DNA of 21,857 bases from JALOAP01 sp964632355 (GTDB taxonomy: Bacteria; Chloroflexota; Dehalococcoidia; Tepidiformales; Tepidiformaceae), in NCBI GenBank assembly GCA_964632355.1, contig CAZWBW010000044.1, forward strand, positions 1 through 21,857. The letters are read 5' to 3'. The translations under genes were made by a program, and so were the position numbers. Numbering within the stretch: position 1 is the first letter of the stretch; each line of letters starts with the position of its first letter. The notes beneath the pieces are model-generated. The model did not search any database, was not told the DNA's origin, and saw only the letters and a program-made list of their open reading frames with translations. Shown one piece after another: positions 13,702-20,019 of the stretch.

Positions 13702-14208
13702 CTAGCGGAACTCCGCCTGCACCTTCGCGTCTTTCTCGGCGACCATCGCCTCGAGGTTGCGCTGGAACTCCTCCACCTTTGCGCGAAGGGCCGGGTCGCT
13801 CGTCGCGAGGATGCGTGCTGCGAGCAGCCCCGCGTTGCGCGCGCCGCCGATCGCCATCGTGGCGACCGGGATACCTGCCGGCATTTGGACGATTGAGAGC
13901 AGCGAATCGAGCCCCGCAGTGTGCTGCAGCGGTACCGGGACGCCGATCACCGGCAGCGGCGTGGCCGAAGCGACCATTCCCGGGAGGTGCGCTGCGCCGC
14001 CCGCCCCGGCGATGATGACGCGCAGCCCGCGATCGGCCGCCGTACGCGCATATTCGAGCATCTTCGCCGGCGTCCGGTGCGCCGAGACGACCCGCACCTC
14101 GGCCGGGATGCCGAACTCGGCGAGCGCTTCGTAGGCCTGCCGCATGACGGGCAGGTCGGAATCGCTGCCCATGATGATGCCCACGAGCGGGGTGTTCGCC
14201 TCGGTCAC
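13702..14208 (-). CDS. purE: N5-carboxyaminoimidazole ribonucleotide mutase PurE (class I)
   Basis: This 168-aa enzyme converts N5-CAIR to CAIR in de novo purine synthesis. The motifs are MGSDSDLPVM (13-22), SAHRTP with the catalytic His44 (42-47), AGAGGAAHLPGMVASATPLPVIGVPV (67-92), MPAGIPVATMAIGGARNAGLLAA (109-131). SAHRTP, together with an adjacent purK, marks a class I PurE that acts on N5-CAIR rather than class II on AIR. The start ATG overlaps the purK stop by 4 nt (ATGA), so expression is coupled. The length is normal. Confidence 0.98.
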   Translation of the reverse strand: MTEANTPLVGIIMGSDSDLPVMRQAYEALAEFGIPAEVRVVSAHRTPAKMLEYARTAADRGLRVIIAGAGGAAHLPGMVASATPLPVIGVPVPLQHTAGLDSLLSIVQMPAGIPVATMAIGGARNAGLLAARILATSDPALRAKVEEFQRNLEAMVAEKDAKVQAEFR

Positions 14209-15365
14209 TTTGGTCCTCCCGTGTGTTCGCCGGTAATGATCTGCACCGCCCGCTGCGCCCGGTCGCGCGCTTCGCCGGCGTCGTCGCCGAGCACCGTTAC
14301 GTGCCCCAGCTTACGGCCCGGGCGCGGCCCCTTCCCGTACAGGTGCACGTGCACGCCGGGAATGGCCAGCGCCTTCGGCAGGTTCGCACGCGGGTCCGCG
14401 TCGGACACACCGACGATGTTCACCGTAACGACTGCCGGCGCGTTCAGGCGCGCCTCGCCGAGCGGCCAGTCGAGCACCGCCCGCAGGTGGTTCTCGAACT
14501 GCGACGTGATGGCGCCCTCGATCGTGTAGTGCCCGGAGTTGTGCGGCCGCGTCGCGACTTCGTTCAGCAACACGTGGCCGCTACTGAGGAAGAGCTCGAT
14601 CGCCAGGATGCCGACTGCGCCCGTGGCGTCGGCGATGCGCTGCGCGAGGTCCTTCACCCGCGATTCGAGGTCGTTCGAAAGGGCCGCCGGGGCCACCGAC
14701 TCCCGGAACATCCCATCGATCTGCACCGTCTCGACCGCCGGGTAGATGACCGTCTCGCCGTTCGGCCGGCGCGCGACCAGCACCGCGATCTCGCGGTCGA
14801 TCGGCACGAACGATTCGGCGAGGAATTCGCGCCCGGTGGCGAACAGCTCCTTCGCCTGCCCGGGCTCCTCGAATATCCAGACACCGCGGCCGTCGTACCC
14901 ACCGGTAATCGCCTTCACGACGCACGGCCAGCCGAGTTCGTCGCCGAACATCGCCAGCTCGTCGATGGACGCGACGCGCCGGTTGAACGGCACCGGGATT
15001 CCGAGCGCGCCGAGCACCTCGCGCTGGTACGCCTTGTCCTGCGCGAAGCGCATCGTCCGCGCACCGGGCCGTAGCACTGCACCCTCGGCTTCGAGCGCGG
15101 CCAGGTGCTGGGCCGGCACCAGTTCATGGTCGAAGGTGACCACCTCGCACCGCCGGGCGAAATCGCGCAGGGCTTCGAGCGACTGCGGCGAACCGATGAC
15201 CGTGCCGGCGCCGATGAGCGCTGCGCTATCGTCCGGGCGTTCGGCGAGCACGGGCATGGTGAGCCCGAGCGCGATGCCGGCCTGGTACGTCATCCGGGCG
15301 AGCTGGCCGCCGCCCACCATGCCGACCGGCGCCCGCGTGCCTCCAGATTCGTCGGGATCACTCAT
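14205..15365 (-). CDS. purK: N5-carboxyaminoimidazole ribonucleotide synthase PurK
   Basis: This 386-aa ATP-grasp enzyme carboxylates AIR with bicarbonate and ATP to give N5-CAIR, the substrate of PurE. Landmarks are VGMVGGGQLARM (14-25), VTFDHELVPAQHL (76-88, the family usually has TFE-E-VP), the ATP-grasp glycine loop AITGGYDGRGVW (152-163), FVPIDREIAVLVAR (186-199), the metal-binding ILAIELFL and LLNEVATRPHNSGHYTIEG (266-284), and SQFENHLRAVLDWPLG. It starts at ATG 15363-15365, inside the last codons of the upstream winged-helix gene (8-nt overlap), and ends overlapping purE by 4 nt. The three genes therefore form one tightly packed minus-strand operon. Confidence 0.98.
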   Translation of the reverse strand: MSDPDESGGTRAPVGMVGGGQLARMTYQAGIALGLTMPVLAERPDDSAALIGAGTVIGSPQSLEALRDFARRCEVVTFDHELVPAQHLAALEAEGAVLRPGARTMRFAQDKAYQREVLGALGIPVPFNRRVASIDELAMFGDELGWPCVVKAITGGYDGRGVWIFEEPGQAKELFATGREFLAESFVPIDREIAVLVARRPNGETVIYPAVETVQIDGMFRESVAPAALSNDLESRVKDLAQRIADATGAVGILAIELFLSSGHVLLNEVATRPHNSGHYTIEGAITSQFENHLRAVLDWPLGEARLNAPAVVTVNIVGVSDADPRANLPKALAIPGVHVHLYGKGPRPGRKLGHVTVLGDDAGEARDRAQRAVQIITGEHTGGPK

Positions 15366-15630
15366 GTTTGATCAGCGAGAGAAGCGCGCCCACGGGTGCG
15401 GCATCCGGCCAGCGCCGAAGCGGCAACTCGGGGTGCACTGTATAGGTATAGCGCCGCCCCACGCGGATGCGGCTCACGTATCCGCTCTCCACTAGGTCGG
15501 CGAGGATGCGCTGCGTCGCCCGTTCCGTGATGCAGACGCGGCGCGCGATGTCCCGGATGCGAATGCCGGGGTCTTCCGCGATGCAGAGGAACACGTGGGC
15601 GTGGTTCGTGAGAAAGGTCCAGCGATCCAC
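15358..15630 (-). CDS. Winged-helix transcriptional regulator upstream of purK
   Basis: This is a compact winged-helix protein of about 90 aa. It begins VDRWTFLTNHAHVFLCIAED, continues with the HTH (IRIRDIARRVCITERATQRILADLVESG) and a wing (RIRVGRRYTYTVHPEL), and ends PVGALLSLIKHE. This N-terminus, FLTNHAHVF(L)CIA, is a pattern I know from a widespread group of small MarR/ArsR-like helix-turn-helix proteins. The GTG at 15628-15630 is placed where the recognisable domain starts, with only a weak GGGGGA before it. The frame is open back to a TTG at 15828, which would add a 66-residue Pro/Arg-rich extension of doubtful reality. The gene overlaps purK by 8 nt and is the first of that operon. Its ligand and targets are unknown. 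Confidence 0.75.
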   Translation of the reverse strand: MDRWTFLTNHAHVFLCIAEDPGIRIRDIARRVCITERATQRILADLVESGYVSRIRVGRRYTYTVHPELPLRRWPDAAPVGALLSLIKHE

Positions 15631-15839
15631 CGGTCCCCCGGGGCCGGGTTTCGGCGCGCCGGGGCCGGCACCTGGTTGCTCCGCCTCGCGTATCCGGTTC
15701 GGCCATCGCTGTGCCGAGTGTACCGGCTTTCGCGCACAGGCGAATCTGCCGGGCCGGTGGTGCCCGTTTGCCCCGAACGCTCCCACTCCCCAGTACCACG
15801 CCTTGCGCCGTTCCGGACGGGGCGGCAACGCCAGCGTTA

Positions 15840-15885
15840 GCTTGCCGTAATACTTATTGCGAACTTTTTACGATACCCGCAGCCA
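15840..15885. promoter_or_regulatory. AT-rich divergent promoter region
   Basis: The segment around GTAATACTTATTGCGAACTT (15849-15868) and TTTTTACGATACC is strikingly AT-rich for this genome. It lies between the leftward winged-helix/purK/purE operon and the rightward CAP gene. TACGAT and TAAGTAT-like hexamers occur on both strands, but no pair with canonical spacing can be fixed by eye. Confidence 0.4.
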
Positions 15886-15948
15886 TTCCTGTACCTCGAA
15901 GGTGGATGGCCCAATAGCTTCTCTTCGCGCGACTCCGATGAGGTGCAG

Positions 15949-16779
15949 ATGCGCCGCTTCGCACTTTCGGCTGCCCTGACGACGGCCCTCGTGCTCGGGA
16001 CGGTGGCAGTGCGTTCGCTTGGCGCGGCGCCAGCGACAGCCCTTTCGAACTGCGAGGTCGACGACTATTCGATCGACAGCGAAGAGCTCGAATTCCTGCG
16101 CATCATCAACGAGTACCGCGTCGAGAATGGCCGCGGGCCGCTCACCCTTTCGGCGAACCTGAGCCGCGCCGCCGAGTGGATGGCGCGCGACATGGGCGAG
16201 CAAAGCTACTTCGGCCACATCGACAGCCTTGGCCGCGACCCGTGGGTGCGCATCGTGGACTGCGGCTACCCGGTGGCCGGGGGCGAAAACCTCGCCGCGG
16301 GCACCTACCGCAGCACCGCCGCCAGCGCCTTCGAACTCTTCCGGAACTCGCCCAGCCACGACGAGAACATGCTGCTCGACCGCTACGTGCAGATCGGCAT
16401 CGCCCGCGTGTATATTCCCGGCTCGCAGTACGGCTGGTACTGGGCAACCACCTTCGGCACGCTCGACGACGGCAGCGAGAGCGTCGCCTTCGCGGCCACG
16501 TCGGCGCCGGCGAACGCCCCGGCGATGGCGCGCCACGCCGCCGAACTTTTCTCGATCGAAACCGGCGCCAACTTCGTCACCTGGACTGGCGGCGAAGTTT
16601 CGCCCGACCGGCTCTTCGGCGGCGAATCGCGCGAGCTCGTCCTCTACCGGTGGGATAGCCTGCGGCGTTCGTGGCTGCGATACGGGCCGGGCCTGCCTGC
16701 GTTCCTCCAGTCGCTCGATCGGCTCCGCCCGGGCGACGGGATCTGGGTGGTTCGAGCGAACGCCAGCGCCGGCAACTAG
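15949..16779 (+). CDS. Secreted CAP/SCP-domain protein with C-terminal beta domain
   Basis: This 276-aa protein is exported by a signal peptide (MRRFALSAALTTALVLGTVA, cleavage probably near 27-32). The CAP domain (about 46-172) starts LEFLRIINEYRVENGRGPLTLSANLSRAAEWMARDM. It keeps the putative metal/cavity residues His90 (YFGHID), Glu113 (GGENLA) and His137 (SPSHDENM), followed by the YGWYWATTFG strand. The C-terminal about 80 residues (GANFVTWTGG, ELVLYRWDSLRRSWLRY, LRPGDGIWV) match a beta domain that recurs in exported Chloroflexota proteins, as I recall it. Bacterial CAP proteins are mostly of unknown function. ATG at 15949 is preferred to GTG 15943 because TGAGG lies 5 nt before it. The stop shares CTAG with the convergent gene. 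Confidence 0.92.
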   Translation: MRRFALSAALTTALVLGTVAVRSLGAAPATALSNCEVDDYSIDSEELEFLRIINEYRVENGRGPLTLSANLSRAAEWMARDMGEQSYFGHIDSLGRDPWVRIVDCGYPVAGGENLAAGTYRSTAASAFELFRNSPSHDENMLLDRYVQIGIARVYIPGSQYGWYWATTFGTLDDGSESVAFAATSAPANAPAMARHAAELFSIETGANFVTWTGGEVSPDRLFGGESRELVLYRWDSLRRSWLRYGPGLPAFLQSLDRLRPGDGIWVVRANASAGN

Positions 16780-17198
16780 CCGCCTTCGCCCCAGCGCCAG
16801 GAAACGCACCGTTCTGGCGAGATCGAAATGAGCGGCAGCCGTTCGAGCGCCATCTCGCGGTATTGTGGGTACCGCGTACGGAGCGCCTCGAGTGCGGCCG
16901 GCGCGAAATCGCCGCGGGCGAACACCCCCGCGATCCCGTCGATGCGAACCCACGCGAGCTGCGACCAGTCGTCGTCGTACCGGTCGATGAGCAGCGCCAC
17001 GCGGGGGTCGTTTTCGATGTTCCGAATGCGCGCCACCCGTGGGCCGCGCTTCGGCTTCTCGTCGACCGGGATGTAGAAGCGCCCGCCGTGGAAGGCGTAG
17101 CAGACGGGCACGAGGTGCGGCCGCCCGTCGTACGCCGCCGTCCCGAGCCGTCCGACGCGCAGTGAATCGATGAGCTCCCGTTCCCACTCGGTGAACAT
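16776..17198 (-). CDS. PPOX-class F420-dependent oxidoreductase family protein (TIGR03668-like)
   Basis: This 140-aa split-barrel protein belongs to the pyridoxamine 5'-phosphate oxidase-like superfamily. It contains RVGRLGTAAYDGRPHLVPVCYAF (14-36), VDEKPKRGPRVARIRNIENDPRVALLIDRYDDDWSQLAWVRIDG (45-88), EALRTRYPQYREM (104-116) and a C-terminal SPERCVSWRW. The KPKR...IENDPRV...DHYDDDW pattern is the one I associate with TIGR03668, whose members are predicted to bind the deazaflavin F420 or a flavin. The substrate is unknown. The ATG at 17196-17198 fits the usual N-terminal length. A second ATG at 17208-17210 adds four residues. The upstream gene on this strand ends 27 bp away. The stop shares CTAG with the CAP gene. 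Confidence 0.88.
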   Translation of the reverse strand: MFTEWERELIDSLRVGRLGTAAYDGRPHLVPVCYAFHGGRFYIPVDEKPKRGPRVARIRNIENDPRVALLIDRYDDDWSQLAWVRIDGIAGVFARGDFAPAALEALRTRYPQYREMALERLPLISISPERCVSWRWGEGG

Positions 17199-17224
17199 GG
17201 CACCCTGCATGCTACAGGGGCCCG

Positions 17225-17770
17225 CTAGCCGCTGCTGACTTCCGACTCGGCGATGGGGTAGGCGTCGGCGTGCCGGGAGACCAGCAGCCGAGCGGCCTGC
17301 CAACGCCGCCAGAACGCGACAAAGAAGGCGGTCTGCCCGGCGAGTTCGAGCGACTCTTCGATGCGGGGCGCCATGCCTTCGACTGGCGCGAGTGCATCGA
17401 TCCCGAGCGCCGCCGCGGTGAGCGCACCTGCGAGCAGGAACGGGGTCAGCACTCCGCGGTACCGGGCGACGTCGCGCCAGTAGACGAGTGTCACGGCCAG
17501 CCCCGCCAGCGCGAAGGTCGCGAGCACCAGGTCATCGAGGTGGTTGATGCCGGGCGGCGTCGGGACGCCGGCCGCGTCGAGGCGCCGCCCCGCGCGCTCG
17601 TGCAGGCTCAGCCGTTCGTCGAACGCGAGGTAGATGAACCCCGCACCGGCAAGCAGCCAGTACCGCGACCCGGGCGCGCACCGCCAGCCCCGCCACGTCG
17701 CGATACCGAGCAGCCCGGCCGCCAACAACAGCAGCGCCCCAACGACATCGACCACAACCCAGGACAGCAC
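17225..17770 (-). CDS. Hypothetical integral membrane protein, five helices
   Basis: This is a 181-aa membrane protein of unknown function. Helices are at about 4-25, 35-52, 81-98, 105-127 and 138-156. Conserved-looking polar motifs sit at membrane edges: FDERLSLHERAG after helix 2 and EESLELAG in helix 5. The acidic/His motif D-E-x-x-x-x-H-E is reminiscent of a family of uncharacterised membrane proteins with an LDE...HE signature, and could bind a metal. The start is GTG with no SD. TAGCCT (complement of 17777-17782) lies 6 nt upstream, the position expected for a -10 box of a leaderless transcript. The PPOX gene follows 27 bp downstream, so they probably form an operon. Confidence 0.8.
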   Translation of the reverse strand: MLSWVVVDVVGALLLLAAGLLGIATWRGWRCAPGSRYWLLAGAGFIYLAFDERLSLHERAGRRLDAAGVPTPPGINHLDDLVLATFALAGLAVTLVYWRDVARYRGVLTPFLLAGALTAAALGIDALAPVEGMAPRIEESLELAGQTAFFVAFWRRWQAARLLVSRHADAYPIAESEVSSG

Positions 17771-17776
17771 AGATCG

Positions 17777-17782
17777 AGGCTA
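17777..17782 (-). promoter_or_regulatory. -10-like TAGCCT six bases before a GTG start
   Basis: On the minus strand TAGCCT, then six bases, then GTG. This is the same geometry as TAGACT before the phosphorylase gene at 7865, and again there is no SD. It supports a leaderless mRNA. No -35 match is seen. Confidence 0.4.
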
Positions 17783-17911
17783 TCAAGACGTGTGCTTTTC
17801 TGTGGAGAACGGCGCTTCGTCGCAGGAGTATGGCGTCTATATGTGGCGGGAATGGGAAAGGAAAATGTGCGTAATTCGATGCATCCAGACCAACACGACG
17901 TAGCGTATCCG

Positions 17912-17920
17912 TGATATCGT
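17912..17920 (+). promoter_or_regulatory. Extended -10 promoter TGATATCGT for the riboswitch transcript
   Basis: TGA followed by TATCGT is an extended -10 element. Transcription would begin near 17926-17927, just where the 5' strand of riboswitch helix P1 begins. The 140 bp before it (17771-17911) show nothing else recognisable. Confidence 0.45.
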
Positions 17921-17923
17921 GTG

Positions 17924-18040
17924 GATGCCGAATTGCCCCGCCCGGGGCGAACGGGGGACCCACAATCCGGGGGTGTATTGCGCGGACTCGCGCATAGGCG
18001 ATCTTCGACGCCGAACCCGTCAGCTAACCCCGTAGGCGTT
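17924..18040 (+). promoter_or_regulatory. c-di-AMP riboswitch (ydaO/yuaA leader)
   Basis: This leader senses the second messenger c-di-AMP and usually turns the downstream gene off when the messenger is abundant. Conserved blocks occur in the right order: GATGCCGAA (17924-17932), a GCCCCGCCCGGGGC hairpin (17935-17948), CGGGGGACCCA (17952-17962), GGGGGTG (17969-17975 region), GCGCGGACTCGCGC hairpin with ATAGG (17979-17997), then CCGAACCCGTCAGCTAACC (18011-18029) and CGTAGGCGTT (18031-18040). The first and last blocks pair as P1 (GAUGCC with GGCGUU, with G-U pairs). The CGGGGGACCCA and CCGAACCCG.CAGCUAAC elements are the signature of this class and are near-identical to the B. subtilis and actinobacterial versions I know. 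The gene controlled is the MFS transporter starting at 18143. Confidence 0.92.
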
Positions 18041-18042
18041 CG

Positions 18043-18105
18043 GAGAGCCGGACCCATCTGTGCTCTCACGAGACCTTTGGTGCATTTCCCGCTCACTTGA
18101 GCGGG
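18043..18105 (+). promoter_or_regulatory. Probable expression platform with two hairpins
   Basis: Downstream of the aptamer, GAGAGC (18043-18048) pairs with GCTCTC (18062-18067). CCCGCTCA (18088-18095) pairs with TGAGCGGG (18098-18105), effectively a 7-bp stem with an ACTT loop. The second stem is terminator-like, but the next T-run (TTTT at 18125-18128) is 20 nt away. GCTC (18121-18124) could also pair with GAGC (18134-18137) and cover the SD, so control at translation is equally possible. Confidence 0.5.
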
Positions 18106-18142
18106 CGTGTGCCGTTACTTGCTCTTTTGGGGGGAGCGCACG

Positions 18143-19486
18143 GTGGTTGGTAAGCCGGTCCGGCCGCTTCGCGAACAGGTCGTCTACTTCGGCGCAAAGT
18201 TCCTCGCGCAGGCGGCGCAGAATTTGTTCCTGGCCACGTTGTTCCTCGCGGCCGGCACAAGTTCGAGCGCTGCGATCGACCTGTCGAGCGTCTTTGTCGC
18301 CATTCTCATCCCGGCGGTTGCGCTTGGCCCACTGGGCGGCGCCACCGTCGACAAGATCGGGCCTGCGCGCGGGTACCCGATCGGCGCCGCGCTGCGGTTC
18401 CTGGTCATCCTCGCCGCGTTGCTGCTGCTCAATGGTGGCGGCCAGGCGTGGGTGATCGCGTTCGCCTATTCCGCCGTTTCCCAGGTCTACTCGCCGTCTG
18501 AAGTGGCGCTGATTCGTACGCTCCAGCCGAACCGCTCGGGCCGCGTGCACTCGCTCGGCATCCTGCTCCAGTACGCGGGCCAGGGCGCCGGGATGCTCGT
18601 GCTCGCGCCTGCGCTCTACTTCTGGGGCGGCAGCGAAGCTATGCTCACCGGCGCGGCAGTCGGGTTCGCCGGCGTGACTGTGCTGGCGTTTACCCTCTCG
18701 CGCTTCCTCGCCGGCACCACCGCGACCATCGAACTGCCCGCCCGCTCGGCGTACAACTTCGGCGATACCGTGCGCTTCTTTGCGAACGAAACACGGGCCG
18801 GCTACGCCGTGATCACGCTCGCGCTCAAGACCATCGTTTCGCGCTCGATCGTCATCGCGCTGCCGTTCTATGTGCAGAGCAGCATGGGCCTGAGCGAAGA
18901 GGCAGTCGTCTACCTGCTGGCGCCGGGTATTATCGGCATCGGCGTTGGCTTGCTCTGGTCGCACCGCGCGCTCACGCTCGAAGCCGCGCACAACGCGATG
19001 CGGCTCTCGTTGCTCGGCATGGCCGTCGCGGTGTTCGCGTCGGCGGCGCTCGACTATGGCCTGACGGCGGCCGCGCAGTACAGCCAGGTTCCGCCGATCG
19101 CGCGCCTCGAAGCCTCGATCAACACCACGTTCGTGGTGGCGGTTCCCGTCGCGTTCCTGCTCGGCGTTGTGCTCACGACGTCGCTGACCGCTGCCCGCGT
19201 CGCGCTCACCGAGACGGCGCCGGATGGCCAGCAGGCACGCGTGTTCGCGGTGCAGGAGACCATCGGCGAAGCGATCGTGGTGGCGCCGCTCCTGCTCGCC
19301 GGTATCGGCACCGAGTTCGCGGGCGCCCGCCCGGTGCTCGTCGCCGTCGGCCTGCTGACGGTCGCGATGATGGTGCTCGCCGAGCTGCCGTCGCTGCGGC
19401 AGCGCGCGGCCACGGCCACCGAGGCGCTCCAGGTTGCGCCGGTCGAGCCTGTGTCCGCCGTCATGACCGATGGAGCCGAGGCCTAG
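18143..19486 (+). CDS. MFS transporter under c-di-AMP riboswitch control
   Basis: This 447-aa polytopic membrane protein has about 12 hydrophobic segments. The N-terminal half has LREQVVYFGAKFLAQAAQNLFLATLF and the motif-A-like loop GPLGGATVDKIGPARG (62-77) between helices 2 and 3, characteristic of the major facilitator superfamily. A longer polar loop at mid-protein separates the two six-helix halves. The general look is of the MFS_3/EntS-type exporters rather than sugar importers, so the substrate may be exported, but it is not readable. GTG at 18143 has GGAG 6 nt upstream (18133-18136) in a G-rich run, so it is preferred over GTG 18107, which overlaps the hairpin. The only gene in this transcript is this one; a hairpin follows the stop. 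Confidence 0.9.
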   Translation: MVGKPVRPLREQVVYFGAKFLAQAAQNLFLATLFLAAGTSSSAAIDLSSVFVAILIPAVALGPLGGATVDKIGPARGYPIGAALRFLVILAALLLLNGGGQAWVIAFAYSAVSQVYSPSEVALIRTLQPNRSGRVHSLGILLQYAGQGAGMLVLAPALYFWGGSEAMLTGAAVGFAGVTVLAFTLSRFLAGTTATIELPARSAYNFGDTVRFFANETRAGYAVITLALKTIVSRSIVIALPFYVQSSMGLSEEAVVYLLAPGIIGIGVGLLWSHRALTLEAAHNAMRLSLLGMAVAVFASAALDYGLTAAAQYSQVPPIARLEASINTTFVVAVPVAFLLGVVLTTSLTAARVALTETAPDGQQARVFAVQETIGEAIVVAPLLLAGIGTEFAGARPVLVAVGLLTVAMMVLAELPSLRQRAATATEALQVAPVEPVSAVMTDGAEA

Positions 19487-19508
19487 CGACGAAGGTTCGC
19501 GGGCCTCG

Positions 19509-19531
19509 ACCCGCTGGAGGGAGTAGCGGGT
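19509..19531 (+). terminator. Inverted repeat after the MFS gene
   Basis: ACCCGCT and AGCGGGT form perfect 7-bp arms around a 9-nt loop, starting 23 nt after the stop. GGCGTTATT follows, with few T residues. It probably ends or protects the MFS mRNA. The rest of the 200-bp convergent gap (19487-19686) shows no coding potential. Confidence 0.4.
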
Positions 19532-19686
19532 GGCGTTATTGCCAGCCCCGCCAGGTATTTCCCGACAATCCCAGCCACCGGCTACCCCTCCGGAATATCG
19601 GCTCTCCCCGTCACTTCCTGTACAGCCGCCATTCGGCACACCCTACGTCGTGCGTGTGCGGTGGCCCCGAATCGATGCGAGATATT

Positions 19687-20019
19687 TCAGCTCGATACAA
19701 CCCGCAGGGCTTCGCGGACACCGGAGAGCCCGAACCCCGCGATGACGCCACGGCAGGCGGCGCTCACCGGCGAGTGGCTCTCACCGTCCCAGCGCGCCGA
19801 CTGCACTTCGACCACCGGCGCGGAAGCCGCCCGTATCGCTTTCGCGACCTCTTCGAGCTTGTCGGCCGGCAGCCCATCGCTCACGAGCACGGCCGCGGCA
19901 AACTCCCCGCGCAGCGCCGCCACCACCTCCTCGGCGGTGGTGTACGGCGCTATCGCGGCGCCTTTCGCCGGGACCTCGTGGACCCGGTCCATCGGCGCGA
20001 TCACGATCGGGTGGTTCAC
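19687..20019 (-). CDS. Hypothetical protein coupled to the CoA-transferase gene
   Basis: This 110-aa protein begins at GTG 20017-20019, which overlaps the CoA-transferase stop as GTGA. It contains hydrophobic strands VIAPMDRV, AAAVLVSDGLPADKLEEVAKAI and APVVEVQSARWDG, and ends AACRGVIAGFGLSGVREAL. The alternation of strands and helices suggests a small Rossmann-like or crotonase-like alpha/beta domain. The GVIAGFGLSG segment faintly recalls the glycine-rich oxyanion loop of enoyl-CoA hydratases, but the protein is far too short to be a whole crotonase. I do not assign it to a family. Its coupling to a CoA-transferase suggests a role in acyl-CoA metabolism, which is inference only. Confidence 0.65.
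   Translation of the reverse strand: MNHPIVIAPMDRVHEVPAKGAAIAPYTTAEEVVAALRGEFAAAVLVSDGLPADKLEEVAKAIRAASAPVVEVQSARWDGESHSPVSAACRGVIAGFGLSGVREALRVVSS

Noticed and set aside
15631..15828. N-terminal extension of the winged-helix regulator from TTG 15828
   Set aside because: The extra 66 residues are Pro/Arg/Gly-rich without structure, and the recognisable domain begins at GTG 15630. I kept the short form but cannot exclude the long one.
18020..19639. 539-aa open frame on the minus strand
   Set aside because: It lies antisense to the MFS gene and the riboswitch. Its sequence is low-complexity, rich in Arg, Glu and His, with no fold motif. It is a codon-bias shadow.
19487..19686. T-box or other structured RNA after the MFS gene
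   Set aside because: GGAGGGAGTAGCGGGT and nearby short stems looked suggestive, but there is no T-box consensus and no downstream gene on that strand.
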